This document shows positions 44,921 through 53,660 of a stretch of 64,000 bases of DNA, one piece after another. This DNA comes from Pseudomonas sp. IB20 (GTDB lineage: Bacteria > Pseudomonadota > Gammaproteobacteria > Pseudomonadales > Pseudomonadaceae). Location of the stretch: NCBI RefSeq assembly GCF_009707325.1, contig NZ_CP046103.1, positions 2,522,012-2,586,011 of the forward strand, read 5' to 3'. The number at the start of each line of letters is the position of its first letter. Position 1 is the stretch's first letter. A model generated the notes under the pieces. It was not told the DNA's origin, made no database searches, and was given only the letters and a program-made list of their open reading frames with translations. The position numbers were made by a program, and so were the translations under genes.

Positions 44921-46254
44921 GTGGCCTCCGGCGCACGATGCAAGGGCAGCCACACCACAAAGCGGGTGCCCACGCCTTCGCGGCTGGCGACGGCGACGCT
45001 GCCGCCATGCAGGTCGGTGAGTTGCTTGACCATCGCCAGCCCGAGGCCCGTGCCTTCGAATTTGCGCGCCAGGCTGCTGTCGATCTGGCTGAACGCCTTG
45101 AACAGCTTGCTCATGTCGTTTTCGGCGATACCGATGCCGGTGTCGCTGACGCTCAATTCCAGAAAGCGCTCGTGGCTGCTGGGTTGCAGGGCGAAGCCGT
45201 GGGTCGGCCAATCGCCGGGAATCTGCCCAACCTGAGCGTGGCTGACCTCGCGTACCGCCAGGGTCACCGAGGCGCCGTGTTCGCTGAACTTCACCGCATT
45301 GGCCAGCAGGTTGTAGATGATCTGCTTAGTCTTGCGCAGGTCCAGTTCCAGGGTGCCGAAATCGCCCTCACATTCGAGCTTCAACTGGATGCGTTGCAGC
45401 GCGGCTTTCTCGCGCACGATCAATAAGCTGTTGGCCAGCAAGCCGGCGAGTTCAACCGCCTCCAGCTCCAGGTCCATCATCCCGGCCTCGACCTTGGACA
45501 GGTCGAGAATGTCGTTGATCAGCGACAACAGATGCTGGCCGCTGGTGAAGATGTCGCCGATGTACTCGCGCTGCACCTCGCTCATGTCGCCGACCAAGCC
45601 GTCCTTCAAGGCCTCGGAAAAACCGATCACCGCATTCAGTGGCGTGCGCAGCTCGTGGGACATGGTGGCGAGGAACTCGGACTTCATGTGGTTGGCGTGT
45701 TCCAGCTCCAGGTTCTTTTCTTCCAGCGCACGTTCGAAGCCTTTGCGTTCGGCTTCTTCCTGTTTGCGCGCAGTGTTGTCGGTGCCGATCAACAGGTAGC
45801 CGATGATCGTGTCGTGGCGATTGCGCAAGGCCGTCACCGAGACCATCGCCGACAGGCGGCTGCCGTCCTTGCGGATGTAGGTCAGCTCGTAAATGTCTTC
45901 GATGCCGCGTGAGGCTTTGAATACCAGGGCTTCAAAGCCTGGGTTGATGGACGTGTCCAGCTCCAGGCTGAGAGCGGCGGCGCGGGTGATCAGCTCGGCG
46001 GGGTCGGAAATGTCAGCAGGGGTGACGCGGTTCAGCACGTCTTCGGCGGCGTAGCCGAGCATGCGCTCGGCGCCGACATTGAAGATTTGGATCACGCCTT
46101 TTTCGTCGGTGGCGATACTCGAAAAATAGGCGCTGTTGAAGATTGCGTCCTGCAGGGCGCCGGTCTTGAGCAGGGTTTTCTGGCGTTTGAACTCGACGAT
46201 CTTTTCGGCCCGCGATTGCGGTTCCAGCGGTCGGTCGGTGGGGCTTTTATCCAT
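44905..46254 (-). CDS. Soluble PAS-domain histidine kinase
   Basis: A 449-residue cytosolic kinase with no membrane span. PAS domain about residues 35-165 (SIATDEKGVIQIFNVGAERM), HisKA with MSHELRTPLNAVIGFSEAL, and HATPase_c with NLLANAVKFSEHG, SVSDTGIGI and GTGLGLAMVKQL. Probably phosphorylates the REC and REC-EAL proteins downstream, linking an internal signal to cyclic-di-GMP turnover. Confidence 0.92.
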   Translation of the reverse strand: MDKSPTDRPLEPQSRAEKIVEFKRQKTLLKTGALQDAIFNSAYFSSIATDEKGVIQIFNVGAERMLGYAAEDVLNRVTPADISDPAELITRAAALSLELDTSINPGFEALVFKASRGIEDIYELTYIRKDGSRLSAMVSVTALRNRHDTIIGYLLIGTDNTARKQEEAERKGFERALEEKNLELEHANHMKSEFLATMSHELRTPLNAVIGFSEALKDGLVGDMSEVQREYIGDIFTSGQHLLSLINDILDLSKVEAGMMDLELEAVELAGLLANSLLIVREKAALQRIQLKLECEGDFGTLELDLRKTKQIIYNLLANAVKFSEHGASVTLAVREVSHAQVGQIPGDWPTHGFALQPSSHERFLELSVSDTGIGIAENDMSKLFKAFSQIDSSLARKFEGTGLGLAMVKQLTDLHGGSVAVASREGVGTRFVVWLPLHRAPEATWPKS

Positions 46255-46365
46255 CGCGGTGGCGTTCCGGGAACTTCAGGCCCGCCATCATCGAATGGTG
46301 ATGGCGCAGAGCATGCTCACAGAAGATCGCGCCAAGGCGACGAGCAGGAGATGAGGTCTTTGGAC

Positions 46366-46645
46366 AATAGCAGATGCTGCGCTCAGCGCCGTACGAATGC
46401 ACTCATACGTTCCGCTATCGTCATGCTCAGAGCGCCACGCTACGGATGATCCGGGTACTGTCATCGGGGTCGGTAACGCTGTGGAACCCCAAGGAATGGG
46501 CCAGGCACCCAATAATAGCAGATGCTGCGCTCAGCGCCACGTTCCGCTATCGTCATGCTCAGAGCGCCACGCTACGGATGATCCGGGTACTGTCATCGGG
46601 GTCGGTAACGCTGTGGAACCCCAAGGAATGGGCCAGGCACCCAAT
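46366..46645. repeat. Tandem duplication, period 148 bp, one copy with a 16-bp deletion
   Basis: 46366-46513 and 46514-46645 are the same sequence, except that GTACGAATGCACTCAT (46391-46406) is absent from the second copy. It lies in the 495-base region between the divergent kinase and alcohol dehydrogenase genes, in which I see no convincing gene. Length matches the other two duplications in the window. Confidence 0.92.
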
Positions 46646-46749
46646 GCCCGGTCAATTGCACAGGGCAATCGCGGGATTGTTGATCATGATCAACGTGCAC
46701 GGCCCCATCACGGCGCAGTCTGGTATTCCCTGGAGCAGGAGATCACCCC

Positions 46750-47823
46750 ATGGCTACCATGAGAGCCGCTGTTTTCGTTGAAAAAAACCGCATCGTTCTA
46801 GACGACAAACCGATTCCCGAAGTTGGTCCGCTGGACGCATTGGTACGTATCACCACCACGACTATTTGCGGCACCGACGTGCATATCCTGCGCGGCGAGT
46901 ACCCGGTGGCCAAAGGGCTGACTATCGGCCATGAGCCGGTGGGCGTGATTGAACGCCTGGGCTCCCAGGTACGCGGTTTTGTCGAGGGCCAGCGGGTGAT
47001 CGCCGGCGCCATCACCCCCAGCGGGCAAAGCTATGCCTGCCTGTGTGGCTGCGGCTCCCAAGACGGCCCCGACACACGCCATGGCTTTCGCGCCGCCGGC
47101 GGCTGGAAATTCGGCAATACCCTCGACGGCTGCCAGGCCGAATACGTGCTGGTTCCTGATGCGCTGGCCAACCTGTGCCCGATTCCCGATGGCCTGAGCG
47201 ACGAACAGGTGCTGATGTGCCCGGACATTATGTCCACCGGTTTTTCCGGCGCCGAGCGCGGCGAGGTGAGCATTGGCGATACGGTGGCAGTCTTCGCCCT
47301 GGGGCCTATCGGCCTTTGCGCGGTGGCGGGCGCGCGGCTCAAGGGCGCGTCGATGATCATTGGCGTCGACGGCGTCACTGAACGCATGGGCGTGGCCCGA
47401 GGCCTGGGGGCCACCCATATCATCGACTTCAAGAAAGGCGATGTGGTCGAGCAGATCATGGCCTTGACCGACGGCCGTGGGGTGGATGTGGCCATCGAGG
47501 CCCTGGGCACCCAAGGCACGTTCGAGTCGGCATTGCGGGTGCTGCGTCCGGGCGGGCGCGTGTCCAGCCTGGGGGTGTACTCCAGTGACTTGCGTATTCC
47601 CTATGATGCGTTTGGGGCGGGGCTGGGGGATTACAGCATCGTGTCGACCCTGTGCCCCGGCGGCAAGGAACGCATGCGCCGGTTGATGGCCGTGGTGGCC
47701 AGCGGCGGGGTGGATCTGTCGCCGCTGGTGACGCACCGTTTCAAACTCGACGATATTGAGGCCGCCTATGAGCTGTTCGCCCACCAGCGCGACGGCGTCA
47801 TGAAAGTCGCGATTACCCCCTGA
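46750..47823 (+). CDS. Zinc-dependent alcohol dehydrogenase (MDR family)
   Basis: A 357-residue medium-chain dehydrogenase. Catalytic zinc ligands appear in TTICGTDVHIL and GHEPVG; the nucleotide-binding site is in VAVFALGPIGLCAVAGARL with an Asp (VDGVTE) suggesting NAD preference. The usual four-Cys structural zinc loop is only partly present (CLCGCG), resembling secondary-alcohol dehydrogenases of the Clostridium/Thermoanaerobacter type. GGAGCAGGAG precedes the ATG. Its last 12 codons are repeated downstream in the 149-bp duplication. Confidence 0.87.
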   Translation: MATMRAAVFVEKNRIVLDDKPIPEVGPLDALVRITTTTICGTDVHILRGEYPVAKGLTIGHEPVGVIERLGSQVRGFVEGQRVIAGAITPSGQSYACLCGCGSQDGPDTRHGFRAAGGWKFGNTLDGCQAEYVLVPDALANLCPIPDGLSDEQVLMCPDIMSTGFSGAERGEVSIGDTVAVFALGPIGLCAVAGARLKGASMIIGVDGVTERMGVARGLGATHIIDFKKGDVVEQIMALTDGRGVDVAIEALGTQGTFESALRVLRPGGRVSSLGVYSSDLRIPYDAFGAGLGDYSIVSTLCPGGKERMRRLMAVVASGGVDLSPLVTHRFKLDDIEAAYELFAHQRDGVMKVAITP

Positions 47824-48084
47824 AGACCTGCGCATAGGCGGCTAACGCTCGGGCAAGCCTTCGCGATGTGGCTGGGGTTATTCGTCAAGTGATCGCGGGA
47901 TCTGCAGGGAGGCTCTCAACCCGCCGTCAGCCAAAGCGCGACGGCGTCATGAAAGTCGCGATTACCCCCTGAAGACCTGCGCATAGGCGGCTAACGCTCG
48001 GGCAAGCCTTCGCGATGTGGCTGGGGTTATTCGTCAAGTGATCGCGGGATCTGCAGGGAGGCTCTCAACCCGCCGTCAGCCAAA
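47786..48084. repeat. Exact tandem duplication, period 149 bp
   Basis: 47786-47935 and 47935-48084 are identical. The unit spans the last 12 codons of the alcohol dehydrogenase, the intergenic space and the last codons of the convergent kinase gene. One copy can be removed without altering either gene, the same situation as at 19147-19442. Confidence 0.95.
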
Positions 48085-49403
48085 TTATCCAGGCTGATAT
48101 GCCCCCCAAGACGTTGGGCGATGGTCTGTACGATGGTCAGCCCCAAGCCTGCCCCTTCGGCATTGCCCCTGCTGTAGAACAGCTCGAAGAGCCGATCGCG
48201 CTCGTTCTCGTCAATGCCGGGGCCTTGGTCATCCACGTTCAGTTCGAAACCGCCGGTGTTTTGGCGCAGGCCCACCGTGATCACCCCGTGTTCCGGTGAG
48301 AAGTTTGCCGCGTTGGTCACCAGATTGGTCAGGGCGATATTGATGGCGGACGCCTCGGACCTCACGCTGTAGTGCGCATCATCTACGTCAAACACCAATT
48401 CCAGGCCCTTGCTCAGCAGCCAGGGCGTCAACTGAATCAGCGTGTCACGCACGGTGGTCGCCAGGTCGATGGCCTGCACCGGTGGTTGCCCGGCGCTGGG
48501 CTCCAGACGGGCCATGGTCAGCAATTGGTTGACCAGGCGGCTGGTGCGGTCGACGCCCGTGATCAGAAATGCGAGGGACTCGCGCCGTTCGGTTTCAGTG
48601 CCGGCTTCCAACAGGTTTTGCGCGTGCACGCGCAAAACCGCCAGGGGCGTGCGCATTTCGTGGGCGGCGTCGGCGATAAAGCGCCGCTCGCGGCCGAGCA
48701 CTTCCTGGATCTGTGCCAGCATGCGGTTCAGCGCGGCTTGCATCGGTTCCAGTTCCATGGGCAGCGGGGTCAGTTGCATCGGTTCCAGGGAGCCGGAATG
48801 CCGTGCGCGCAAGGTGGCGGCCATATTGGCCAGCGGCTTGAGCCCCCAACCGATGGCCAGCCAGACCATCGCAGCCAGGATCAGGCTACCCAATACATTG
48901 GGCCACAAGGTGTGGCGCACGATGCGGCCTACCAGGTCGGAGCGCACGTCGTCGCGTTCTCCTACCCAGATCCGCAGCCCGGTGTCTTTGTCCTTGAGCA
49001 CAAAGCCGCGCCACTCACGGCCATTGAGGTCGTTGACATTGCTGTACCCGGGTTGGGCGGGCGGCGTGGCAAATGAGGGGGCGCTGGCGGTAAATACCAT
49101 CAGTTCACCCTGGGGGCTCCACACTTGAAAAGCGATTTTGCTTTCGTAAGGGTGCCCGTCCACCTTGGGTATGGCCTCGCCCAAGGCTTTGTTGAACGCC
49201 CGATACAGGTCAGCCTGATCTTTACTGGCCAGCGGCATGCTCATGACGCCCTGGAGCAGGCGCGCGTTCTGCGCCAGTTGGGCGTCGTAGACTTCGGCTA
49301 TTTCGTGGTTGCTGTCATGCAGGTTAAGCGCGCTGATCACCAATAACCCGGAGAGCAGCAGGCCGATGATCAACGTCAGGGTGCGCCGCCGAATCGACGT
49401 CAT
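48027..49403 (-). CDS. Sensor histidine kinase, QseC/PmrB-like
   Basis: A 458-residue kinase: first span about residues 8-28, periplasmic domain about 30-165, second span about 168-188 (VLGSLILAAMVWLAIGWGL), HisKA with ADAAHEMRTPLAVLRVHAQ, HATPase_c with NLVTNAANFSPE, VDDQGPGID and GAGLGLTIV. The start overlaps the response regulator stop by four bases. Last gene of a seven-gene unit beginning at 54327. Confidence 0.9.
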   Translation of the reverse strand: MTSIRRRTLTLIIGLLLSGLLVISALNLHDSNHEIAEVYDAQLAQNARLLQGVMSMPLASKDQADLYRAFNKALGEAIPKVDGHPYESKIAFQVWSPQGELMVFTASAPSFATPPAQPGYSNVNDLNGREWRGFVLKDKDTGLRIWVGERDDVRSDLVGRIVRHTLWPNVLGSLILAAMVWLAIGWGLKPLANMAATLRARHSGSLEPMQLTPLPMELEPMQAALNRMLAQIQEVLGRERRFIADAAHEMRTPLAVLRVHAQNLLEAGTETERRESLAFLITGVDRTSRLVNQLLTMARLEPSAGQPPVQAIDLATTVRDTLIQLTPWLLSKGLELVFDVDDAHYSVRSEASAINIALTNLVTNAANFSPEHGVITVGLRQNTGGFELNVDDQGPGIDENERDRLFELFYSRGNAEGAGLGLTIVQTIAQRLGGHISLDNLADGGLRASLQIPRSLDE

Positions 49404-50062
49404 CGACGCTCCTCCACCAGGTAGCCAACGCCGCGAACGGTGCGGATCAGCTCACTGGAGAACTTTTTGCGCAGGTGATGGATCTGCACCTCCAGGGTGT
49501 TGCTTTCAGCTTCTTCGTTCCAACCGTAGAGCAACTGCATCAACTGGTCGCGGGTCATGACGCGCCCGGGCGGCGAGAGCAGTTCGTGCAGCAGTTGATA
49601 TTCTTTGGGCGTCAGCAGCACGGTTGCGCCGTTGTAGCTGACCTGTTGCGTGCTGGGGTTCAGGCAAATGCCCGCATGTTCGATCAGTACCTGCGCACGC
49701 CCGGCGCTACGGCGCAGTAGCGCCCGCAGGCGTGCCTTGAGTTCGGCCAGGTCGAAGGGTTTGATCAGGTAGTCATCGGCACCGGCGTCGAGCCCGGCGA
49801 TGCGGTCTTCGGTGGCATCCCGCGCCGTGAGGATCAGCACCGGCACGTTGGCGCCGCTGTCACGCAGGCGACGCAATACTTCCAGCCCATCCATGCGCGG
49901 CAGGCCCAGATCGAGCACGACCACATCAAAGGTTTCGCTGAGCAGCGCATGCAAGGCGCTGCTGCCATCTTGCAGCCAGTCAACGGTGTAGCCCTCACGC
50001 ACCAGCGCCTGGTGAATACCTTCGCCCAGCGCTACATCATCCTCGATCAGTAATAGCCGCAC
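49400..50062 (-). CDS. OmpR-family response regulator, QseB/PmrA-like
   Basis: A 220-residue regulator: REC with LLIEDDVALGEGI, Asp in VVVLDLGLPRMDG and Lys in YLIKPFDLAEL; winged helix with LTPKEYQLLHELL and SNTLEVQIHHLRKKF. Its sequence is closest in feel to QseB/PmrA. Two inverted motifs of the CTTMA-N6-CTTAA type lie in the promoter of the operon at 54376-54435, so it may control its own operon. It starts 11 bases after the TPR gene. Confidence 0.9.
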   Translation of the reverse strand: MRLLLIEDDVALGEGIHQALVREGYTVDWLQDGSSALHALLSETFDVVVLDLGLPRMDGLEVLRRLRDSGANVPVLILTARDATEDRIAGLDAGADDYLIKPFDLAELKARLRALLRRSAGRAQVLIEHAGICLNPSTQQVSYNGATVLLTPKEYQLLHELLSPPGRVMTRDQLMQLLYGWNEEAESNTLEVQIHHLRKKFSSELIRTVRGVGYLVEERR

Positions 50063-50073
50063 ATGGACTCCTG

Positions 50074-50718
50074 TCAGTTGAGTTTCTTGTCGACGTCGGC
50101 CAGTAAGCCTTCGATCTCTTTGCGGCGTCCGGTATCGGCAGTTTCCCGACCTGGCTGTGGCGCGGCCAGCAAGGCTTTGCGCAGGGCGTCCCGGGCTTCG
50201 CCATAGCGTTTTTGCCGGTACAGGTGGTCGCCCCAGAAATACAGACTATCAATGCCCGCCGGGTTCAGTTGCAAGGCCTGTTTGAGTAACTGTTGCGCCT
50301 TGTCGGCGTCGCCAAAGCCGATCGGCCAGCCGGGTACACGGTCGTACAGCGCCGCCAGGCTGGTATAGGCCGAGCCTTGCAGGGCCTTGGGGTCTAGCGC
50401 GAGTGCTGTTTCCAGGTCGACCTTGGCTGCCTTGACCTTGCTCAATGCGCCGAGCCCACCTTGGGCGCCGGCCCAACTGCTGGAGACAATCCCGGCCCAG
50501 ATCCACGCTTCGGCAGCCTGGGGGCGGGCTTGGGTGAAAGCGTTCGCCTGGGTGGCGAGCTGTTCAAAGGCCTGGGTACGCTGCTCCTCGGGCAGGTTGT
50601 ATTGAATATGCGCCCAGCGCGTCTGGATGTCAGCCAGGCGCTGCTGATCGCCCGCATCCAGGGCCCAGGTGAAGGGGCTCAGGGCGGTGAGCAGCAGCGC
50701 AACGAAAAGACGTTTCAT
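50074..50718 (-). CDS. Exported TPR-repeat protein
   Basis: A 214-residue periplasmic protein. Signal peptide MKRLFVALLLTALSPFTWA; the rest is helical with tetratricopeptide-like repeats (AYTSLAALYDRVPGWPIGFG, ADKAQQLLKQALQLNPAG, RQKRYGEARDALRKAL). No enzymatic motif. ATGA overlap with the SDR gene shows co-translation. May scaffold or sense the product of the pathway; inference only. Confidence 0.82.
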   Translation of the reverse strand: MKRLFVALLLTALSPFTWALDAGDQQRLADIQTRWAHIQYNLPEEQRTQAFEQLATQANAFTQARPQAAEAWIWAGIVSSSWAGAQGGLGALSKVKAAKVDLETALALDPKALQGSAYTSLAALYDRVPGWPIGFGDADKAQQLLKQALQLNPAGIDSLYFWGDHLYRQKRYGEARDALRKALLAAPQPGRETADTGRRKEIEGLLADVDKKLN

Positions 50719-51524
50719 GGATTCAGATCCTTATTCACGGGTTTGTCGCTCAAGCGACGTACCAATGGCAATTGCTTGCGCAAGCCACGGTCGACCAGGT
50801 TCGGCAACAGGCTGTTGAGGCGCACAAAGAAGCGCTCCGGCCAGCCCAAGTACAGATCGCGACGATCCTTGGCGATTGCCTGGGTCACGGCCGACGCGAC
50901 GATGCGCGGGTCATCGACGTTGGACTTAAGGGCCGTGTTCAAGGCCTGCGCCGCCTGGCTGTTCATGCGCGTATGGGTGGCGCGCGGCGCCACGTACAAC
51001 ACACCCACCCGCGTATCGGCCAATTCCCGGCGCAACGCCTCGGAAAACCCGCGCAAGGCAAACTTAGTGGCGCAGTAAGTGGCATAGCCGGGGTAGCCGA
51101 TGGAGCCGTAGGTGGAGCCGACGTTCACCACCATGGCGCTCTCGGCTTCCTTGAGCAGGGGCAACAGCAGCTTGGTCAGGCAGATCGGCGCGGTGATGTT
51201 CAACGCCAGCATGCCGTTGATTTCGTTGTCGTCCAGCTGCTCAAGCATGGCGAAGTGATTGATGCCGGCGGCGTTGATCAGCAGGTTGACACCGCCGATG
51301 GCCTCGGCCGCGGCCAGCACTTTGCGGCGGTCGGCGAGGAAGGTCAGGTCGGCACTCACCCAACACAGCTGCTGCGGGTACTGGTCGAGCAAGGGCTCCA
51401 GCGGTGCGCGATGGCGTGCCACGGCCAGCACTTGCGCCCCGCTGGCACACAGGGCGTCGGCAATCGCCAGGCCGATACCGCCACTGGCGCCGGTCAGCAC
51501 GACGCGGGCATCAGACAGGCGCAT
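50715..51524 (-). CDS. Short-chain dehydrogenase/reductase
   Basis: A 269-residue SDR. Cofactor motif TGASGGIGLAIADAL near residue 12, NAAG near 85, and catalytic Ser, Tyr and Lys in NVGSTYGSIGYPGYATYCATKFAL near 140-160. A C-terminal stretch (YLGWPERFFVRLNSLLPNLVDRGL) may contact the membrane, as in SDRs acting on lipids or acyl chains. ATG 51524 overlaps the upstream gene by 14 bases. Confidence 0.9.
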   Translation of the reverse strand: MRLSDARVVLTGASGGIGLAIADALCASGAQVLAVARHRAPLEPLLDQYPQQLCWVSADLTFLADRRKVLAAAEAIGGVNLLINAAGINHFAMLEQLDDNEINGMLALNITAPICLTKLLLPLLKEAESAMVVNVGSTYGSIGYPGYATYCATKFALRGFSEALRRELADTRVGVLYVAPRATHTRMNSQAAQALNTALKSNVDDPRIVASAVTQAIAKDRRDLYLGWPERFFVRLNSLLPNLVDRGLRKQLPLVRRLSDKPVNKDLNP

Positions 51525-52185
51525 GAGCAGCCTCCCCGATACGCGGCAGGTTGCGGAACATGTCGGTATAAAGGGCGTACACCACTTTTGACGCATGGAT
51601 CACGGCAGCCTGGTCGTCTGGGTCTTGCAGGCTGTTCATCAAGCGGCGGTAGGTTTCCATATGGCCGATGTCCAGGGAACCGTGGGAGCTGAGGTAACTG
51701 AACGCCGTGGCGGGCAGTTGCAGGCGTTCGCGAATGCTGCCGGCGGCGTGAGTGGCCAGGGCGATGCTGGTGCCCTCGAGCACATTGACCATGCCGAACA
51801 GACCCACCGGGTTGCCGCGGGCGATCAGGTCATAGAGGTAACTGACCATCAGTTCGATAGGCAAACCCGGGCGCCCGTCACGTACCGCATCCTTGTCGCC
51901 GCCACAGGCGTGGATGTCATTGAGCACCCATTGCTCATGCCCATATTCATCCTCGATGTATTCGCAGACGGCCTTGCGCAGCCATTCCAGGTGCGAGGGC
52001 AGGCGCGCGCCACAGGCCATCATCAACGGCACGGTATGACGAACGTGGTAGTAGGCCTGGGCAAGAAACGCGCGATAGCTCTCCAGGCTGACTTTACCTT
52101 CCAGCGCATCCCGAATGATCGGCAGGCTGAACAGTGCCTGGCGTTCCTGTTGGGTGGCCTCTTGCAGCGTGTCGAAAAAATTCAC
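51511..52185 (-). CDS. Heme-oxygenase-like diiron (HDO/TenA-like) oxidase
   Basis: A 224-residue all-helical protein of the TenA/heme-oxygenase-like fold. Candidate metal ligands are in EDEYGHE (Glu80, His83), VLEGTS (Glu137) and HGSLDIGH (His168, Asp172, His175). The H-x3-D-x2-H spacing is the hallmark of heme-oxygenase-like diiron oxidases such as UndA (fatty acid to 1-alkene) and CADD, and differs from thiaminase TenA, which uses a Cys. It is therefore more likely an oxygenase acting on a fatty or amino-acyl substrate than a thiaminase or regulator. Overlaps the ligase gene as ATGA. Confidence 0.8.
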   Translation of the reverse strand: MNFFDTLQEATQQERQALFSLPIIRDALEGKVSLESYRAFLAQAYYHVRHTVPLMMACGARLPSHLEWLRKAVCEYIEDEYGHEQWVLNDIHACGGDKDAVRDGRPGLPIELMVSYLYDLIARGNPVGLFGMVNVLEGTSIALATHAAGSIRERLQLPATAFSYLSSHGSLDIGHMETYRRLMNSLQDPDDQAAVIHASKVVYALYTDMFRNLPRIGEAAHAPV

Positions 52186-53660
52186 GATGGGGTTTCCTCT
52201 TTGTGTGCGGTAGACAGTTGGGTTTGATAACGCGCGACGATGGCGTCGCGCCGTGGCCGGCCGTTGGCAGTGAGCAAACCGTTGGCGGCGCTGAAGGGTT
52301 CATCCAGGCGCGTCCATTGATGCACTTGGGCGTAGTCGGGCAAGGTGCTATTGACTGCGGCCACGGTGGCGGCCAGTTGGGCGTCGGTGCAGGCGTTGCT
52401 ATGGGGCCAGAGCAACGCGTGATTCTCGGGCAGGGCTTCGCCATAGACGAACGCCTGGGCGATGACGCCGCCTTGGGTCAATTCGGCCTCGACCCAGTCT
52501 GGGTTGACGTTGCGGCCGTAACTGGTCACGAACTGATGTTTCTTGCGGCCCTTGAGGTAGAGAAAGCCGTCTTCATCGAAGGCGCCCAGATCGCCGCTGG
52601 GCCACCACTGCTCGGGTTGTTCGCTGTGACCCAGGTAGCCGAGCAAGGTCGAGCCTTTGATCAGCACTTCATCGTCTTCGGCCAAGCGGATTTCCACGTG
52701 GGGCAGGGGCCGGCCGACGCTGCCCGGGCGCTGCGCATCGGGGCGATTGAGGCATACCACCGAGGCACATTCGGACAGCCCGTAACCTTCAAACACCGGC
52801 AGGCCCAACTGTTGTGCCCGGTGCAGCAAGGCTTTGGAAACGCGCGCACCACCCACCGCAGCAAAGCGCAGCCCTCGCGGGCTGAACGCCTTCTGTTCGG
52901 CGGCGATGACTAACATCAGCAGTAATTGCGGGACCAGAATCAGGCTGTGGGGCTGACGCTCCGCCAGGCAACCGAGCAATTGCGCGGCGTCCACCGCACT
53001 GGCGCCCTGGATACCCAGGCTTCTCTGGCTGGGCACACTCAAGGTGGCGCCGGCATACAGCGCGGCGTAGCAACCGAGGTTTTCGAGCAAAATCGCGATG
53101 GGCAGCAGCGCCAAGTGGTGACGTGGGTCGGTGGCGTGGCTGGCCTGGTACAACTCGCGAGCAACCCGCAGCACGCTATCGGCACTCAGGCATACGCCCT
53201 TGGGCGCCCCGGTGGTGCCGGAGGTGAATGTCACCTTGGCCGTGCCCGACGGCATCGAAGGGCGGTCTGCAAAGGTTTTGCACCAGAAGTCGCCGCCTTG
53301 GTGGTAACCGGCGGCCAACAGCTCAGCCTCAAGATACGGCTCGGCGATCACCCGTTCGGCATGGCTTTGTTCAAGGCAATGGGCACGCTGAGCAGGGCTG
53401 AAAAACGGCGGCAGGGTCAGGCAGGTCGCGCCCTCGAACAGTATTGCCAAGTCCCACAGCATGGCATCGACGCCGTTGTCCAAGGCCAAGGCGACCACGT
53501 TCACGCCTTCATCACGCAGGCGTTGCTGGCGATAGGCAACCTCGGCAAACAGTGAGGTGTAATCCATTTTCAACGTATCGCCCCACAGGGCGATGGCGCC
53601 GTCGTTACGTTCGGCATAGCCGCGCAGCACAGCGTGGAAGCGGCGGGTTTCAGGCGACAT
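52182..53660 (-). CDS. AMP-forming acyl-CoA synthetase-like ligase
   Basis: A 492-residue ANL-superfamily enzyme. P-loop VTFTSGTTGAPKGVCLS, adenine motif FEGYGLSECASVVCLNRP, hinge region PSGDLGAFDEDGFLYLKGRKKH, and C-terminal VTSYGRNVNPDWVE, which resembles long-chain fatty acyl-CoA ligases. ATG 53660 begins MSPETRRFH; the frame is open further upstream only across the previous gene. Overlaps the hemolysin-family gene by 11 bases. Expected to activate a carboxylic acid, probably a fatty acid, for the GNAT-like partner. Confidence 0.88.
   Translation of the reverse strand: MSPETRRFHAVLRGYAERNDGAIALWGDTLKMDYTSLFAEVAYRQQRLRDEGVNVVALALDNGVDAMLWDLAILFEGATCLTLPPFFSPAQRAHCLEQSHAERVIAEPYLEAELLAAGYHQGGDFWCKTFADRPSMPSGTAKVTFTSGTTGAPKGVCLSADSVLRVARELYQASHATDPRHHLALLPIAILLENLGCYAALYAGATLSVPSQRSLGIQGASAVDAAQLLGCLAERQPHSLILVPQLLLMLVIAAEQKAFSPRGLRFAAVGGARVSKALLHRAQQLGLPVFEGYGLSECASVVCLNRPDAQRPGSVGRPLPHVEIRLAEDDEVLIKGSTLLGYLGHSEQPEQWWPSGDLGAFDEDGFLYLKGRKKHQFVTSYGRNVNPDWVEAELTQGGVIAQAFVYGEALPENHALLWPHSNACTDAQLAATVAAVNSTLPDYAQVHQWTRLDEPFSAANGLLTANGRPRRDAIVARYQTQLSTAHKEETPS

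Noticed and set aside
46374..46781. A small ORF running through the 148-bp duplication
   Set aside because: It has an internal peptide duplication that simply mirrors the DNA repeat, no ribosome site, and no protein-like composition.
46366..48084. Closely spaced direct repeats as a CRISPR array or integron-like array
   Set aside because: Units are 148-149 bp, adjacent without spacers, and include coding ends; no cas or integrase genes are nearby.
51511..52185. Annotation as thiaminase or TenA-type regulator
   Set aside because: The catalytic Cys expected in TenA is not evident, while a diiron ligand pattern is. No thiamine genes are nearby.
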